From Hymenopellis radicata (lineage: Eukaryota; Basidiomycota; Agaricomycetes; Agaricales; Physalacriaceae), in contig JADNRX010000002.1 in the NCBI GenBank assembly GCA_015501595.1, positions 558,001 to 622,000 of the forward strand: a stretch of 64,000 bases of DNA, read 5' to 3'. Below are positions 46,604 to 59,246 of the stretch, one piece after another. The notes under the pieces were generated by a model, which searched no databases, was not told the DNA's origin, and worked only from the letters and a program-made list of their open reading frames with translations. A program made the translations under genes and the position numbers. Numbering within the stretch: the stretch's first letter is position 1; every line of letters starts with the position of its first letter.

Positions 46604-46674
46604 GATGGCAAAAGGCAAGTTGATCGGAAGCGAAATTATTTGCCTGACTTGACTCTAGCCACCACTCTGGCTGA

Positions 46675-48709
46675 ATGCCCGCACCCACTGAGCCTGATGA
46701 CCCGCTGCTGACCCCCGCTCAACCACATACGCTCATTGCGTTCCTCGTAAAAGAGCCAAAAACTACTCTTTCGCGTCTCTACCAGCGCCCTTCGTCATGT
46801 CTCTCCATATTCAGGTCGAGATTCTCTCTGAAAGGCCCTGCTCGTTCTCATATCTGGTAGACTCGTGTCGCCTCTGGAGAGGCAGCTTATTATGAATCTG
46901 CTGTGGCTCGAGGCGCCTGTACCGCTCTCAACTATGGCTGCTTGGGTTGTTCGCCAATACAAAAAGTATAACCGCAGCTTGAACCTTGTAGTCGTGTTTT
47001 AATGAGACATTTCTTAGAGTATATGATGAAGCACTGCATAGTCTATCGAGGCTCAACATATTACACATCCTTCAAGATAAACAACCGCTCAATCCCACGC
47101 AAGATGAAGTTGCGCCCACGGAAGATAAACTTGCGCTCAATCCCACGTTCAAGACCAGTCTTAGGCAAGCTATAACTGGCGGGTAGGAAGCTCTCCAAGG
47201 TCTTCACGGTTTCTCTTGACTTTCGCCAGAGGCACCAATGGTAGTTTCGGCGTGCCGGCAGAAAAGGATGAAAAACGCGACATCGAAGCTCTCGACGGCT
47301 ACGCCCTGGAGCGTTGGGAGGTGAGGATTCTGTAGGTGAGCAATTATCAGGCCTGACCGTCGTATGTAGACAATTCTCCATTATATGGTTTCATCGGGAA
47401 CCGGACAGCAGCCCGCTTCGCCGTCACCAGGCGTTCTCGCCCTCCTCAAAGGCAGCGGCCTCATGATGGCGCCACAACAGTACGTATCCTGCCCACTTCC
47501 CTTCGACACTCTAAGTTAACATCCTATAGAGGACACAACCTTCGCATTACGTCCAAGGGTTTCCAGTTCCTCCTATATCCACCTCATGCGCAACTGTGGC
47601 AGTTATTGATTCAGTATCTGGAAAAGTCGACGGTAAGCGTGCACACGCACCTTCAGGTTGGCATTCTATAAAGTCTAGTAGGCAAGGCACATGGATATCG
47701 TCGACGTTCTGGCTTTCCTGTTCATGTTATCAACTATGGAACTCGGACGCGTAAGCCCTCTCAGATCACTAGCCGAACCCATTGATGACCTCCCTTCAAA
47801 GGAATACTCTATTGAGAACCTGTCCAAAACACAGACAGCCATGTTAACAGACCTTCGGGACTACGGGCTCATATGGCAGCGCAAGGTTCGTTGTTAAATT
47901 GTCCGTGGCGTTGCTGACCATAACACCTTCCAAGTCTTCGTCTCGCCGTTTTAGCCCCACGCGCCTTGCTACTACCCTGACCTCCTCCTCGCCCCCTCTT
48001 CCGACTGCTACTAGTGTCAGCTCTGGACCCAAAGACGGCTTCATCGTCCTCGAGACGAATTACCGAATCTACGCCTATACTGGTAACGCCATTCTCACTC
48101 GACGTTTGTTTCGTCCTCATCTATCCAAACTAGACAATCCACTGCAAACCGCCGTCTTGAACCTCTTTGTTTCCTTAAAGTACCGATTCCCTAATCTAGT
48201 AGTTGGCTCTATCACCCGCGAAAGCGTCAAGAAGGCGCTCAACAACGGTATATCGGCAGATCAAGCAAGTCTTCCATTATGTCTGTCGCTCAATGCTCAA
48301 CTCTAGTTCTCAGATTATCAGCTATTTAATGACGCATGCACATCCCCAAATGCGAAAGAATGTACGAGCGTTTCTCGAGATTGCACCTTGCTCTTACTGT
48401 AGTAATCCAGAACCCTCTACTTCCAGTGACCGTCCAAGATCAAATTCGTCTATGGGAACTGGAAAAGAACAGACTCAAATCCGAAGACGGTAAGCACACA
48501 TCTTCCAAGTTTCTCCGGCTGACATCTTGTCAGGCTTTCTCTACAATGACTTCACATCTCTGGCAGATTATGAGCTCGTGCTCAATTACGCCAAAGATCT
48601 CGGTGTTGTTCTATGGGAGAACGCCGCTAAGCGCGCATTTTTTGCGACTATTGATGGACATGCGAGCATCAAGACCTTTATCGAGACTCGGAAACGTGCA
48701 TTGATCTGA
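46675..48709 (+). CDS. TFB2: TFIIH subunit Tfb2 (p52)
   Basis: Core TFIIH subunit that anchors and stimulates the XPB/Ssl2 ATPase in transcription and nucleotide excision repair. Start ATG 46675. Exons spell [18 protein letters not shown], then [33 protein letters not shown] and [19 protein letters not shown]. Next are [20 protein letters not shown] and [20 protein letters not shown], the diagnostic [36 protein letters not shown] and the C-terminal [20 protein letters not shown]. It ends TRKRALI (TGA 48707-48709). About 500 residues. Ten or so introns. An imperfect internal repeat (two copies of AATCCCACG) lies in the exon at about 47090-47145. Confidence 0.93.
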
Positions 48710-48829
48710 CGGGGCTATGGTGGGCGCTACATCCGTGTGGTATCGTACTGTACGTAGTAGTATCTAATCTAAGTAATATCATTCGTTCTCGTGGGTTTGG
48801 GCTTTGTGTGCGCAGTGGTGTTGCTTTCT

Positions 48830-49440
48830 GGTTGTCGTCAGATTGCGTTGTTGTCAGTGGGCGAGAGGCTGCACAAGGCTATCGGCGTACGATTTTGCTA
48901 TGGTGTAGTCTGAACGGCCCGGTTTGCGCAGGAATATCGTCTTGAATATGCGAAACCTCTGCGGGTAGTAACTTATCTGATTCGAAGCGACGCCATCAGA
49001 ATCGCGAACAAGGTATCAACAAAGAACTTCTCCGCTCTTTGTAGCGCCGCGTTTGGGATACCGGACGGGGCTGGTGCTCCGTATGCTTTCGCACTCCTCA
49101 ACGCCTTTACTAGGTCTTCGCGTGTGATGGGTGAGCTGGGAAAAACAATGACGCGAAGAGCTCAGTTTTTCCTTCGGGGTTTATTAAGGCCTGCCCCCCG
49201 GAGTAGTCAATGATCACAGGTGTCCTTGTGGGACTGAGGCTTCGCTCGTCGCCGCCCTCCAGATGTCCTTGTCCATCATCCCCTCCAGCCAGCTCCTCCA
49301 GTGTTCGCGCTCATCTCGGGTCCTCTGCCACCTCCGCTTCGCCTTGCACATCCTCTTCCGTTTCTCTGTTAGATCTGATGTGTTTCGAGCACGAGCCATC
49401 ATCTATATCATTATCACTTGTACAGTATCCATTTCTTTGC
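48830..49440 (-). mobile_element. Degenerate LINE (non-LTR retrotransposon) fragment
   Basis: Minus-strand pieces in shifting frames match the linker between endonuclease and reverse transcriptase of basidiomycete LINE proteins. They are REHWRSWLEGMMDKDIWRAA; then GQALINPEGKTELFASLFFP; then LVKALRSAKAYGAPAPSGIP with NAALQ; then YYPQRFRIFKTIFLRKPGRS with DYTIAKSY. The order is correct, but stops and at least three frame changes separate the pieces, and no catalytic RT motif or 3' tail is present. A short dead copy between the 3' ends of TFB2 and RAD54. Confidence 0.6.
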
Positions 49441-49537
49441 AGGCAATACAGATTGTTCTGGATGTAAAATACACGGAATTGCGCTTCTATTGTTACAATT
49501 GCAGTATGCTGTATGTAGAGTCCGTGCCGTCTAGTTA

Positions 49538-52530
49538 TTAGTGGCTGATGTATTGAAAGACGAAGGAAACTTCCGGAAGCCCAACTTCCGCTCTTAACAA
49601 GTCATCATGATTGTTCTTAAGCTCTTCGTTAGTGAAGTGGTTCCACCTGCCGAGCAGAAAATGAGTCTTTCGTCTACGCGAAAGAACATCAAACGTACGT
49701 GCTGGCGTCACCGTACAACAGTACCGGCGCCTTGATCTTCTGTTTCCCGTTGCTACAACGTTTGCATTTGAAGGTCTCGTGCGTCTCGCACAATGTCTTC
49801 TCGTTGAACAGGAACAATTGCCGAAGGGAGTCCAGAGAAAAGTGACGCTCCGTGTCCTCTCTCTCATCTACGACTGCGGAGGACAGGGCTTGCTTGTTAG
49901 CTTGGCGCTGGAAAATCTTCTCTTCGATAGTTCCTGTCGAAATGAAGCGATACACGAAGCCTAGTACCACGTGAATGTAGGCACACGGTCAATGGCAGGT
50001 GCTTACACTCTTTCTTCTGACCATCACGCCATACACGAGCAAGGGCTTGTTGGTCGGCGGCGGGATTCCAATCTGATTCTATGTCAACGTCGGCGTGATA
50101 GCGAGTACCCTTCAAGACGCACCCGGATCGAAAAGGATCAGTCGATTGGCTCCGATCAAGTTGATACCACATCCACCGGCTTTGCTACTGAGTAAGAAGA
50201 TGAACTCCTTGCCTTCAGGATTGTTAAATTGATCGACGAGTTTCTGCCTCTTAATTATGGTCATCGTGCCATCTAGTCGGAAGAATCCATATCTAACATC
50301 GCTATTAATGAAGCCGGAGTTGACAATGCAGCGCAACTCACTTCTTCTGTCTGCATAGTTTTTCAAAAAGATCAAGGGTTTGCGTGTAATTGCTGATCAA
50401 CACGATCTTGTCATTTGTCGTAGTTCGAAGTTGGTGCAAGAAACTAGGTACTGAGTTTCAGCATTCTGAGAGTTAGAAGCCAGCTTACCGCTCAAGGACA
50501 AGAAATTTCCCACCCCAGTCGCATCGGACGGTGTCATTGCGTCCGTTCTTCTTCGAGGAGTTTGGTCCAACGAATCCTTCTGGGATCAGCTTGTCCGAAC
50601 CTCGAAGGTCTTCCGGTAAGTTTAAAAGCTCTGGGTGGTTGCACAGCTTCTTCAAGATATTGATGGCCTTGAGAGGTTGAGAGTCGGCCCCTCTAAGCAG
50701 TGCTTTGATCTCGGGCGACGATATGAATAGACGATACAAGGAGAGCTGAAAGTCGGATAGTCCACAGAAGACGACTTGTTCGTATTTGACGGGCACTGCC
50801 ATTAATATGAGCCACTGCGAAAAACCACTTTCTAGACTTACGATATTTCGAGAGAAGGTCGTTACTTCTCCGAATGATGAATTTAGTAACGAGACAACCA
50901 AGTTCCTTGAGCTTCTTCTCACTCTGCTCTTTGACATTATCGCTTGCCTCGGCATCGCGACCTTTGATAATATAGTTCTCGAAGTTTTTGCGGAATTCGT
51001 TCTTGGTACCGAGGTAATTGGGGTTGGCGAAGTTGAGAAGAGAAAAGTACTCTGACAGATCATTCTATGCGAATCCGTTCAAGAGCGCATCCGGATCTTT
51101 AATCGCAAAAGACATACCTGGATAGGTGTACCCGTCAGAATAACGCGTCGCTTGACATTCAAGCTGTTCAAGGCCGTGAAGGTTTGTGATTCTAGACGAC
51201 GACGGTTAATGAATGCGGCGTCAATAACAAGTACAACGCACCACCGTTCTTCAGTCGATGTCCTTCATCACAGAGCAGTAAACCAATCGTGCAATTAGCA
51301 AGATTCGCCTTGAGAGTACGAAGTGTTTCGTAGGACACGATCATCACTTTAGCACTGGGTCATTAGGGGACAGAAATGTTTCGAGACGAGAGCAGACCTG
51401 GCTGCGTGACATTCCTTCCACGAGCATCGACCCACTGCTGAACGTGTGCGTGGAGTTCGGCTTTACCGCCTTTCCCATCAACAGCTAATGCGTGTATGGC
51501 ATCCTTTCCTAGCCATTTGACTATCGATGGGTTAGCGATAAACGGAAAGAAGACTTCTGAGGTCCCTTACCAAGTTCATTCGCCCAGTTCTTGACGAGAC
51601 TGGAAGGACATGCGATGATACACTTTTCAATGGAAGGCTTGCCGGCATGTGGGGATTGCTTGAGTAGAGTCCATAGCAGAGCGATACACTGAAGTGTCTT
51701 CCCAAGACCCATTTCGTCGGCCATGATGCAACCGTACTGATTTTCAACCACCATACCTGTCGTGCAGCGATACAAGAACTTGTCAAGGAATCAGTAACAA
51801 CGACGCGAAATATGGACTGAAGGACTCGAACCTTGACGCCCTCTACTTGATGCGGCCGCAGGACTTTACTTAGTCGAGGATCTATAACCACAGGGACTTT
51901 ATCAACCGTGGCCTTCTTGTCCTTGTCCTCGCCTAATAAGACCTTGAGACTCTTGTGGGGATTGAACATGCCAGCTGTCTTTTCCTCCGCCTCCTTCAAA
52001 GCCCTGACTTTCTCCTCTTCCTTCAGGCGCTCTTGTCGTTCCTCGTCTGTTTCCCGATCGTCTATTGTAGGATCGTAGAGAACGATCGCGTGATCCTCCA
52101 TCGGGTCGTGTAGAGGACGAGGGATGATTTTGGCCTGGGGCCGAATGCCGAGGGCAGTATTGGTTATAAAGAGCGTCACTGTTTCGCCATCCTTGTTCGT
52201 CATGGTAGGCATGGAAAATCGACGGGCCTGATTGAACGGTTTAGGCTTGAAGACAGGATATTTCTTGACTGCAGCGAGAAGCTCCTCTTCGTTATGATAC
52301 GGATCCTTGTCGTCCTTTTTCTTTTTCTTCTTCTTGCCACCATCGTCAGAGTCCGAATCATCAGCAGCCTGTCCCTTGTAAGATACAGCGCGTTTGCGTT
52401 TCCTGGTGAGTTGGGCACGGTCGACTACAGCTGTGAAGGAGGGTGCCTTGAAGGGCTTGTTGATACGCTTGCTTTCTTGGAGACGGTCGACGACTTTGCC
52501 GTCGTTGGTGGTCGGTGCGCGCCGTAACAT
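49538..52530 (-). CDS. RAD54: Rad54 recombination DNA translocase
   Basis: Snf2-family ATPase that works with Rad51 in homologous recombination in the nucleus. N-terminal basic region [20 protein letters not shown] (start 52530; an upstream Met at 52545 is possible). Walker [33 protein letters not shown] (motif II, DEGH as in Rad54) and [20 protein letters not shown]. The helicase C domain has [39 protein letters not shown] and [19 protein letters not shown]. The C-terminus carries [19 protein letters not shown] and the Cys pair FKCKRC. It ends at TAA 49538. About 820 residues, about ten short introns. No frame break noted. Confidence 0.94.
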
Positions 52531-52654
52531 GGCGGTAAGCGACAAGGGTCGAGGCGCGTGTCAACAACAGGTCCAAACAAAAATATGCATCACGTGGTCG
52601 AGTAGGTTCGGTTGTTTGAAATTGGTGACGGGCTGCTTTTCTATGAGAACACAT

Positions 52655-52732
52655 CGGTCCCCGATTCGAACGAGGGCTTGCTCCGACCTAGTGGTCGAGA
52701 TACCCTCATTTCACCACTGCGCCACGCTGGGG
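52655..52732 (-). other. tRNA-like element with pol III box A and box B
   Basis: On the minus strand, TGGCGCAGTGG (plus 52713-52723) matches box A. GTTCGAATC (plus 52663-52671) matches box B, inside a five-pair T-arm CCTCG/CGGGG. About 42 bases separate the boxes. I could not pair a seven-base acceptor stem or a clean anticodon arm, so a working tRNA is doubtful. It could be a tRNA pseudogene, a SINE head, or a diverged tRNA. Confidence 0.35.
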
Positions 52733-52913
52733 ATACTGACTGCTTGGCTCTGAAAGAGAACGTAACGATCGGTTGGCTCCACACGATCCAATGAATCAAC
52801 ACTGTCCTCGGCGTCATAGACTGACGTCAATCGCTGCTCACTCTGAAAACTGCGACCCATAAAAAGCTTCTTTTGTCCGACATTTCTCTTCAATTACGAC
52901 CACCATCATCACC

Positions 52914-54617
52914 ATGAAATCCTCAATTTTCCTGGCATTTATACTCGCCGTGGGTACTCAGGCCTCTTGGTTCGGCTCAGACACACCTCGTAAGTCCGTC
53001 TTTTCCTGTTGACGATTTTGGTCTCATACGCCTTTTTCCAGAGTATCAGCAATGGTCGAACGAAGAGTTGAAAGCATGGCTGGCAGAGCATCATATCACC
53101 ACCCCTTCCACCGACACCTACTCTCGCGATGATCTCGTCGACCTCGTCAAGTCGAATTGGAACTCTGCATCATCCTGGACGTACGACCAGTATAACGCGG
53201 CGCAGCAGGCATTCTCTAATCTGCGCGAATCTACTTTCGAGACCTGGGACGAGTCTCAACTTCGTCAATTTCTCATGGACCAGGGCGTCGTCGCTCCGAA
53301 AGGTCCTAGAGAAGAGTTATTACAATTGGTCAGGAGCCGGTACACGATGTATACAAATGCTGCTAGTTCCTTTGCCTCGCAGGCCAGTGATACCGCGAGC
53401 TCGGCTGTATACGGGGATGCAAAGTATCAGGCGTCTCAGTCCATGTCAAGTATTATCGCCCAAGCCACAGACTCGGTTGCGCGCGCATTGGACGACAGCA
53501 AGGACTATGTTTACTCTACCTGGGACGACAATCAGTTGCGCTCTTACCTTATTGAAAAGGGCGTTTTGAAGACAAAATCGGAGAAGAAGCGCGAGGAGTT
53601 GTTGACTTTGATGAAGGATTCTTATGCGAAGGTGGCTGACCCGGTATGGCAGGCGTGGAGCGATTCTTACATGGTGCGTTCCATTGCTTTGCTCATACAA
53701 GCATCTGCTAATATCTCCCTCGTAGTATTACTGGCTTGCGTCGCACCACCTTGTCGACGATCGTTCGAACATCCAGAAAAACCGTGATGCTTTGGTCGAC
53801 CAGATGTCTCGATATTACTACGATTCCAACTCGTACGTTTGGAACACTTGGACCGATAGCGACATGCGGGCCTGGCTCATTGAGCATAACGTTATCAAAA
53901 GTGACGCGCAGCTCAAGCGCGAGAAGATGATGAAGCTTGTCAAGTCAGTGGCTTTCGACTCCTCTCCTTTTTGGTTTAATGACCATTGCCTAGTGATAAT
54001 TATTCGAATGCGCATGATACTTTCTGGAATGCGTGGTCGGATTCTCAGATGCGCGCTTGGCTCATCGACAATGGTTACATGCGTTCGGACGCGCAGGTTA
54101 AGCGTGACGAGCTTGTCAAGGCCATCAACGAGAAGTTAGATAACTCTCTAAACTTATCTACGTGTGCTAACAGATCACGCAGATACACTGATCTGTCCTC
54201 TCGCACTGTATCGTATCTCACGTGGCCCGATGCTCGCCTTCGCGCGTTTCTTCGCGAGCACGGGTTAACCGACAATCAGCTGCCGTCGACTCGTCCGGGT
54301 CTGCTTCGTAAGTATACCGGTTGTAATTTGATTTGTTGCTCATCATTTCCGTAGAAGAGACGAGACTCAGATATACTCAGGCCACGTCCAAGTCCGAAGC
54401 GTTGTTCAATTCCATCAGAGACATTGTGAATAACGGCATGTACGCGGGCGAGGATCAGTTGCACAAGGTCTGGGACCTTCTCAGCGGCGGAACTGAACAG
54501 AAGTGGAATGAGGGCAAGGACAAGGCGCAAGAAGGAAGGAAATGGGCTGAAGACAAGTATGCTGAAGGCCAGGACAAATCTCATCAGGCTACTGGCAAGG
54601 TCCAAAACGAGTTGTAG
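52914..54617 (+). CDS. Ish1/Msc1-type ER or nuclear-envelope stress protein
   Basis: Signal peptide MKSSIFLAFILAVGTQASWF is followed by at least five Ish1 repeats, each a W-x-x-x-x-L-x-x-x-L helix-loop-helix. They are WSNEELKAWLAEHHITTP, WDESQLRQFLMDQGVVAP, WDDNQLRSYLIEKGVLKT, WTDSDMRAWLIEHNVIKS and WSDSQMRAWLIDNGYMRS, with a sixth diverged copy WPDARLRAFLREHGLTD. The C-terminus is a charged amphipathic stretch, LSGGTEQKWNEGKDKAQEGR onward. About 510 residues; introns at about 52990, 53673, 53943, 54135 and 54308. Family members are stress-induced (S. pombe Ish1) or affect meiotic recombination (S. cerevisiae Msc1). A TATA-like CCATAAAAAG lies near 52857. Confidence 0.88.
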
Positions 54618-54905
54618 AGCTTTGGCTTGTTCGAACGTCGCATAATTATTGTAAACTTACTGTAAAGTAACCTTTCAGATACAACCTGTATCGTATAGCA
54701 ATCTTACCAAATTGGTTCCAAACCAATCAAATTCACTGTTATGTTTAGTGCATTTGGGCGCGTGACCGTGATCTGTTGAACCGATGGGGTCGGGATTTCG
54801 ACGGTCGGCCTTGGGTCGGCCCACGGCTTGCCCCAATAAATTTCCATAGCGTCAGCAAAGTGTTAAAGAGTATGCTCAATCCCACGTCTTCACAATACTG
54901 CCATT

Positions 54906-56888
54906 ATGTCTGTAACGGAGGACGTAAAGGCAGGATGTCGTGTCATCGTAGTCGGGGCTGGGTGCGCAGCTAATCCTGTCAAAGAAACTTTCCACTGATA
55001 TAGCATGCAGGTTGGCAGGCATCTCTACGGGTGTTGCTCTTAAACGCCGGCTTGGATTCCAGAATTTTACCATCTACGAAAAGGCCGGGGACGTCGGTGG
55101 GACTTGGAGGGTGGGCTTTTCTGTTTGTTTTCTAGGCCACTTGTACTAAATGCGACGTGGTCGAAGGACAACACATACCCAGGATGCGGTTGCGATGTTC
55201 CTGCCCACTGGTACAGTCTTTCTACGGACCCAAACCCGTCATGGAACCGTCATTATGCGTCCCAACGCGAGCTTCACGCTTACTGGCGGAGTGTATTCGA
55301 CAAGCACGCGCTTCGAGACCACACCGTGTTCAATACAGTCGTGGTAAGATCAGAATGGGATGAAGACCTCCAGCGATGGACAGTCTGGCTTCAGCGCGAC
55401 GGCAGGGAGACTGTCGAACACGCAGAGATCCTTTTTTATGCTATAGGCGGCTTTATGAACCCAATGTGGCCAGATATTAAGGGAATGGAGACATTCAAAG
55501 GCGACTTTTGGCACTCTGCTCTATGGAAACACGACGTGAATCTGAAAGGAAAGAGGGTCGGAGCCATCGGGAATGGCTGTTCTGCGTCAGTATTGTACTT
55601 TCATTCCTCGTCGTTCGTCTCATTATTTGCCATTTAGCGCGCAATTTGTGCCTGCGATCTCTAATGAGCCTAGTACAGAGGTCATCAACTTCTGTAGAAC
55701 GCCGCAGTGGTTTGTACCGATGGTACGCGTCGTACTTGTTATGATTCTGGTGCTAACCACATCTTAGAATGATTTGATTTATCCTCCTTGGATCAAGTGG
55801 TCCTTTGCACATGTGCCTGGCGTACTCAAGCTTTGGCGAGCGTGGTTAATGTTTCGTGTATGTCAATTGTCTTCGTCAGGAATTGTGAACTGAGACTGGC
55901 ACAGAGCGACATTTCCTTCCTAATATTTAATAAAGACAGGAAATGGCTCGTTGACTTTACGCGAACGGTCAGTGAAATGTCGCCCTTCTGTCTTCAAGTG
56001 CTTAAGAACTTCTAGCGGTTGAGTGCTTATATGAAGGATCAATATGCGGACTATCCTATTCCCGACTTTGCGCCAGGTTGCAAAAGAATCATTGTAGATC
56101 CGGGATACCTCTCGAGTCTCAATCGCAAGAATGTCACCCTACGGTGGGATGCCATTGATTCAGTGGTTGAAAATGGTATCCTGTTCAAGTCAGGAGAAGT
56201 TGTCCCTCTCGATGTCATTATATTCGGCACGGGCTACTCTGTGGTATGTGCCTTGTTCTCGCGTTATCCAGGTACTGATGGCCTCAAGGAACCTGTTGAT
56301 TTGCGCGTGCAAGGTCGAGGCATGAGCCTCCACGAGTACTTTGCATCACAAGGCGGTGCTACAGCGTATTTGGGGTCATGCGTACCGGGCTTCCCAAATC
56401 TCTTCATGCTTCTTGGTCCCAACGTTGCGACAGGCCATGCATCGGCAGTATTTTCCGAAGAGTCGCAGGTGAGTCTGACGTTTTTGGTAGTACTTCTATG
56501 GAGGCTGAGAGAAGCGTCCGTAGATACAATTCGCTATGGAAATGATCAAGCCTGTCATCGCGGAGAAGATAACTTCGTTCGACGTTAAAGAGAAGATATG
56601 CGTTATGTATAATGATTGGATACAAGAGCGTTTGCGGCACTCCGTGTGGTCCGAATGTCGCTCGTATTACCACCTGGAAAGGGACGACAAGTCGAGAATT
56701 GTGGCCACTTTCCTGGTCCAGTAGGGCTATTCTGGTGGTTCTGTCGACGGCCAAGATGGAGGCAATGGGATATACGGGGGGCTAGCACAGGTTGGAGAAA
56801 GAACGAAAGATTGTGGTCAGCGTACGAATTTCTCTTGAGTGCGATTATAGTCGTATTGTTCGCCGTGCCGTGGAGTATATTATTCTAA
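54906..56888 (+). CDS. Flavin-containing (Baeyer-Villiger-type) monooxygenase with C-terminal membrane segment
   Basis: FAD/NADPH oxygenase. Start MSVTEDVKAGCRVIVVGAG, joined to LAGISTGVALKRRLGFQNFT, then [20 protein letters not shown] after removal of a 59-nt intron with a TACTAAAT branch site. NADPH motif GKRVGAIGNGCSAAQFVPAI; further FAPGCKRIIVDPGYL, DVIIFGTGYSV, FPNLFMLLGPNVATGHAS. The C-terminus ends in FLLSAIIVVLFAVPWSILF, a probable membrane anchor. At 56709-56711 the frame breaks: RIVAT is followed by ACTTTCCTGG, where one more T restores FPGPVGLFWW. As written, the protein would stop at TAG 56722-56724. About 590 residues. Substrate unknown. Confidence 0.87.
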
Positions 56889-57075
56889 TATGTGTGCACA
56901 ATGGGCGATGTTTATGTCCTCCGTCTCCATGGCACGATGGCTGTAATAAGCGTTTGCGGATATACGATTAAGTATATCGAAATGATGGACATGTTTGGCA
57001 TGAGCGTTAGTTGAGCGTTAGCCCTTGCTTTCTCCTTCCCTTCGCGCTTCGACGCGGGCCACCCTCTCCCTCCCA

Positions 57076-58974
57076 ATGTCGTCCCACTCGTCTTCAACCG
57101 CGAATATCGTTGGTGTTCACTACCGCGTCGGGAAGAAAATCGGAGAGGGATCCTTCGGTGTTATCTTCGAAGGTAAGCGCTGCCGCCTTTACGGCCCATG
57201 CCCAACTTTCCAACATACCCGCAGGCACCAATTTGCTCAACTCCCAAACCGTCGCTATCAAGTTTGTGCGTGGAACGTAGCGCTGGGCCTCTGGAGTGCC
57301 TTGCTGACCATTCTGCAGGAACCGCGGAAAGCAGAAGCTCCTCAGCTTCGCGATGAGTGTCGGTCGTATCGTATTCTGTCGGGCTGTAGTGCGTAGCCGT
57401 TCGTTCTACCCGGCTCGTGATGCTCACTGCTCGCTAGCTGGCATACCTCAAATATACCATTTCGGCCAGGAAGGGCTGCACAATATCCTGGTGATCGACC
57501 TGCTCGGACCAAGTTTGGAGGACCTGTTCGACATGTGCGGCCGTAAATTCTCTATCAAGACTGTCTGCTTGGCTGCCCGGCAAATGGTACGTGCCAAAGG
57601 CGCTCAACCTGCACTATCCGAAGGCTCACGACTTGTACAGCTCATGCGGGTGCAAACCATTCACGAAAAAAACTTGATATACCGTGACATCAAGCCTGAC
57701 AACTTTCTCATCGGCCGGCCTGGCTCCAAGGGCGCCAGTGGTGCGTCTTCACCGCCTTTCTTCATTACGATACTGACGGATACTTACCAGTCGTACACAT
57801 GATCGACTTTGGTATGGCGAAACAGTACAGGGACCCGAAGACGAAGCAGCATATTCCTTATCGAGAGCGGAAAAGTCTTAGTGGAACGGCGCGGTACATG
57901 AGTATCAACACACATCTGGGCAGAGGTATTATCTTCCAAACTCCTTTTTCCGCGGCCGTCGTTGACACAACGATCCAGAACAATCACGACGAGACGATCT
58001 AGAAGCCCTTGGTCACGTCTTTATGTACTTCCTTCGTGGAAGCTTGCCGTGGCAAGGCCTCAAGGCAGCAACGAACAAGCAGAAATACGAGAAGATTGGA
58101 GAGAAGAAGCAAACTACGCCTATCAAGGAGTTGTGCGAGGGCTTTCCAGGTACGCATCTCCGCCACTTGATTAGCTATAAGAGAAGCTGACCGTTGCGCA
58201 TCAGAGGAGTTTGGGATTTATCTCAACTATGTTCGAAAGCTTGGATTCGAGGAGACCCCGGATTATGATTTTCTCCGTGAACTATTTGCCAAGGTTCTTA
58301 AAACCAACGGTGATGTGGATGATGGGAAGTTTGACTGGGACCTACTCAACGGTATGTTTGCGTTATGCCCTTTCAAACGCCAGTACTGAATTCATGGACC
58401 TTTTTAGCTGGAAAGGGATGGGAGGCTTCAGTTGTAAGCAAGAGTACCTTGCCTCATTCTTCTTGTTACTAATCATCCTCTTTAATAGGGACATGGGAAT
58501 CAAGTCCTCTCACAGATGCAGAATGCGGGTCTCGTGCCCAATGACCGTAGACGGGAACATCGCGACTCGGAGCGCAGACGGCAGTCGCAGGCTGGAAATA
58601 TCGCTCCTCCTTCTCCGGCCCTCGTCCGCCACGGTTCGAAGCAGCGCAAAATTCCCGCAGCTTTGACCCCCGGAGTTACGCCTGGGCAGGCTACCCCCCA
58701 CTCTGCTGCCGCCCAGGTTGGTGTCCCAGTGGGGTCAGGACGGCATCCATATGCTAACGGGTATGACTACCCTCAAGATGAGGGCTATATGACGAACCAG
58801 TATGGGCGGGCGTCTCCTATGCTTTCAAGCGTCGGCGCTGCGCCACCTGCTGTAAGCAACGTGCGCGCGCAGGGTGGAGATGTTGGAGTCGCTGCGAATT
58901 ACGGCCAGCAACAGATGGACGAGCCACGCCCGAAGAATACACTGCTCAGGATATTGACATGTCAATGTGGATAG
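57076..58974 (+). CDS. Casein kinase I family protein kinase (Yck/CK1)
   Basis: Ser/Thr kinase. Start [20 protein letters not shown]; the Gly loop is [14 protein letters not shown]. Then [52 protein letters not shown], catalytic loop [14 protein letters not shown], and the metal loop [20 protein letters not shown] (DFG). The CK1 signature [17 protein letters not shown] is joined to [20 protein letters not shown] and [20 protein letters not shown]. The C-terminal third is Gln/Pro/Arg-rich and ends [10 protein letters not shown]; the near-terminal Cys pair may be lipidated as in yeast Yck proteins (inference). About 480 residues, many short introns. No break seen. Confidence 0.94.
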
Positions 58975-59246
58975 TCCGTGTCCCTTGGTGATGTCTTTAT
59001 GCCTCTTATGCTTGTCTTTATGTCCTTGTCCGTCCCGGTTGACGCCGCATATCACTCGTTCGTTTATACCCTTTTAACTAACCCATTAATCTCATCGTTC
59101 TTTGGTTATACGGTGTTTTTGTTTACACCTCGAGGATCTTAATTTACTAGGGCCTGGTAATATTTGAGCCAATTAAATGAATTGCTGCATATCGTTTGGT
59201 CTTGAAGGATGGTATCGTACAAGTTAATCAGTGGTACACATAAGGT

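Noticed and set aside
55105..55140. A 25-nt intron in the FMO gene that keeps frame (GTGGGC...TTCTAG)
   Set aside because: Too short. A 59-nt intron with the same donor region, a TACTAAAT branch site and acceptor GAAG gives the conserved [15 protein letters not shown].
67..56888. A secondary-metabolite cluster made of the acyltransferase, FAD monooxygenase, P450 and FMO
   Set aside because: They are 12-25 kb apart with housekeeping genes between, and no polyketide, peptide or terpene synthase is present.
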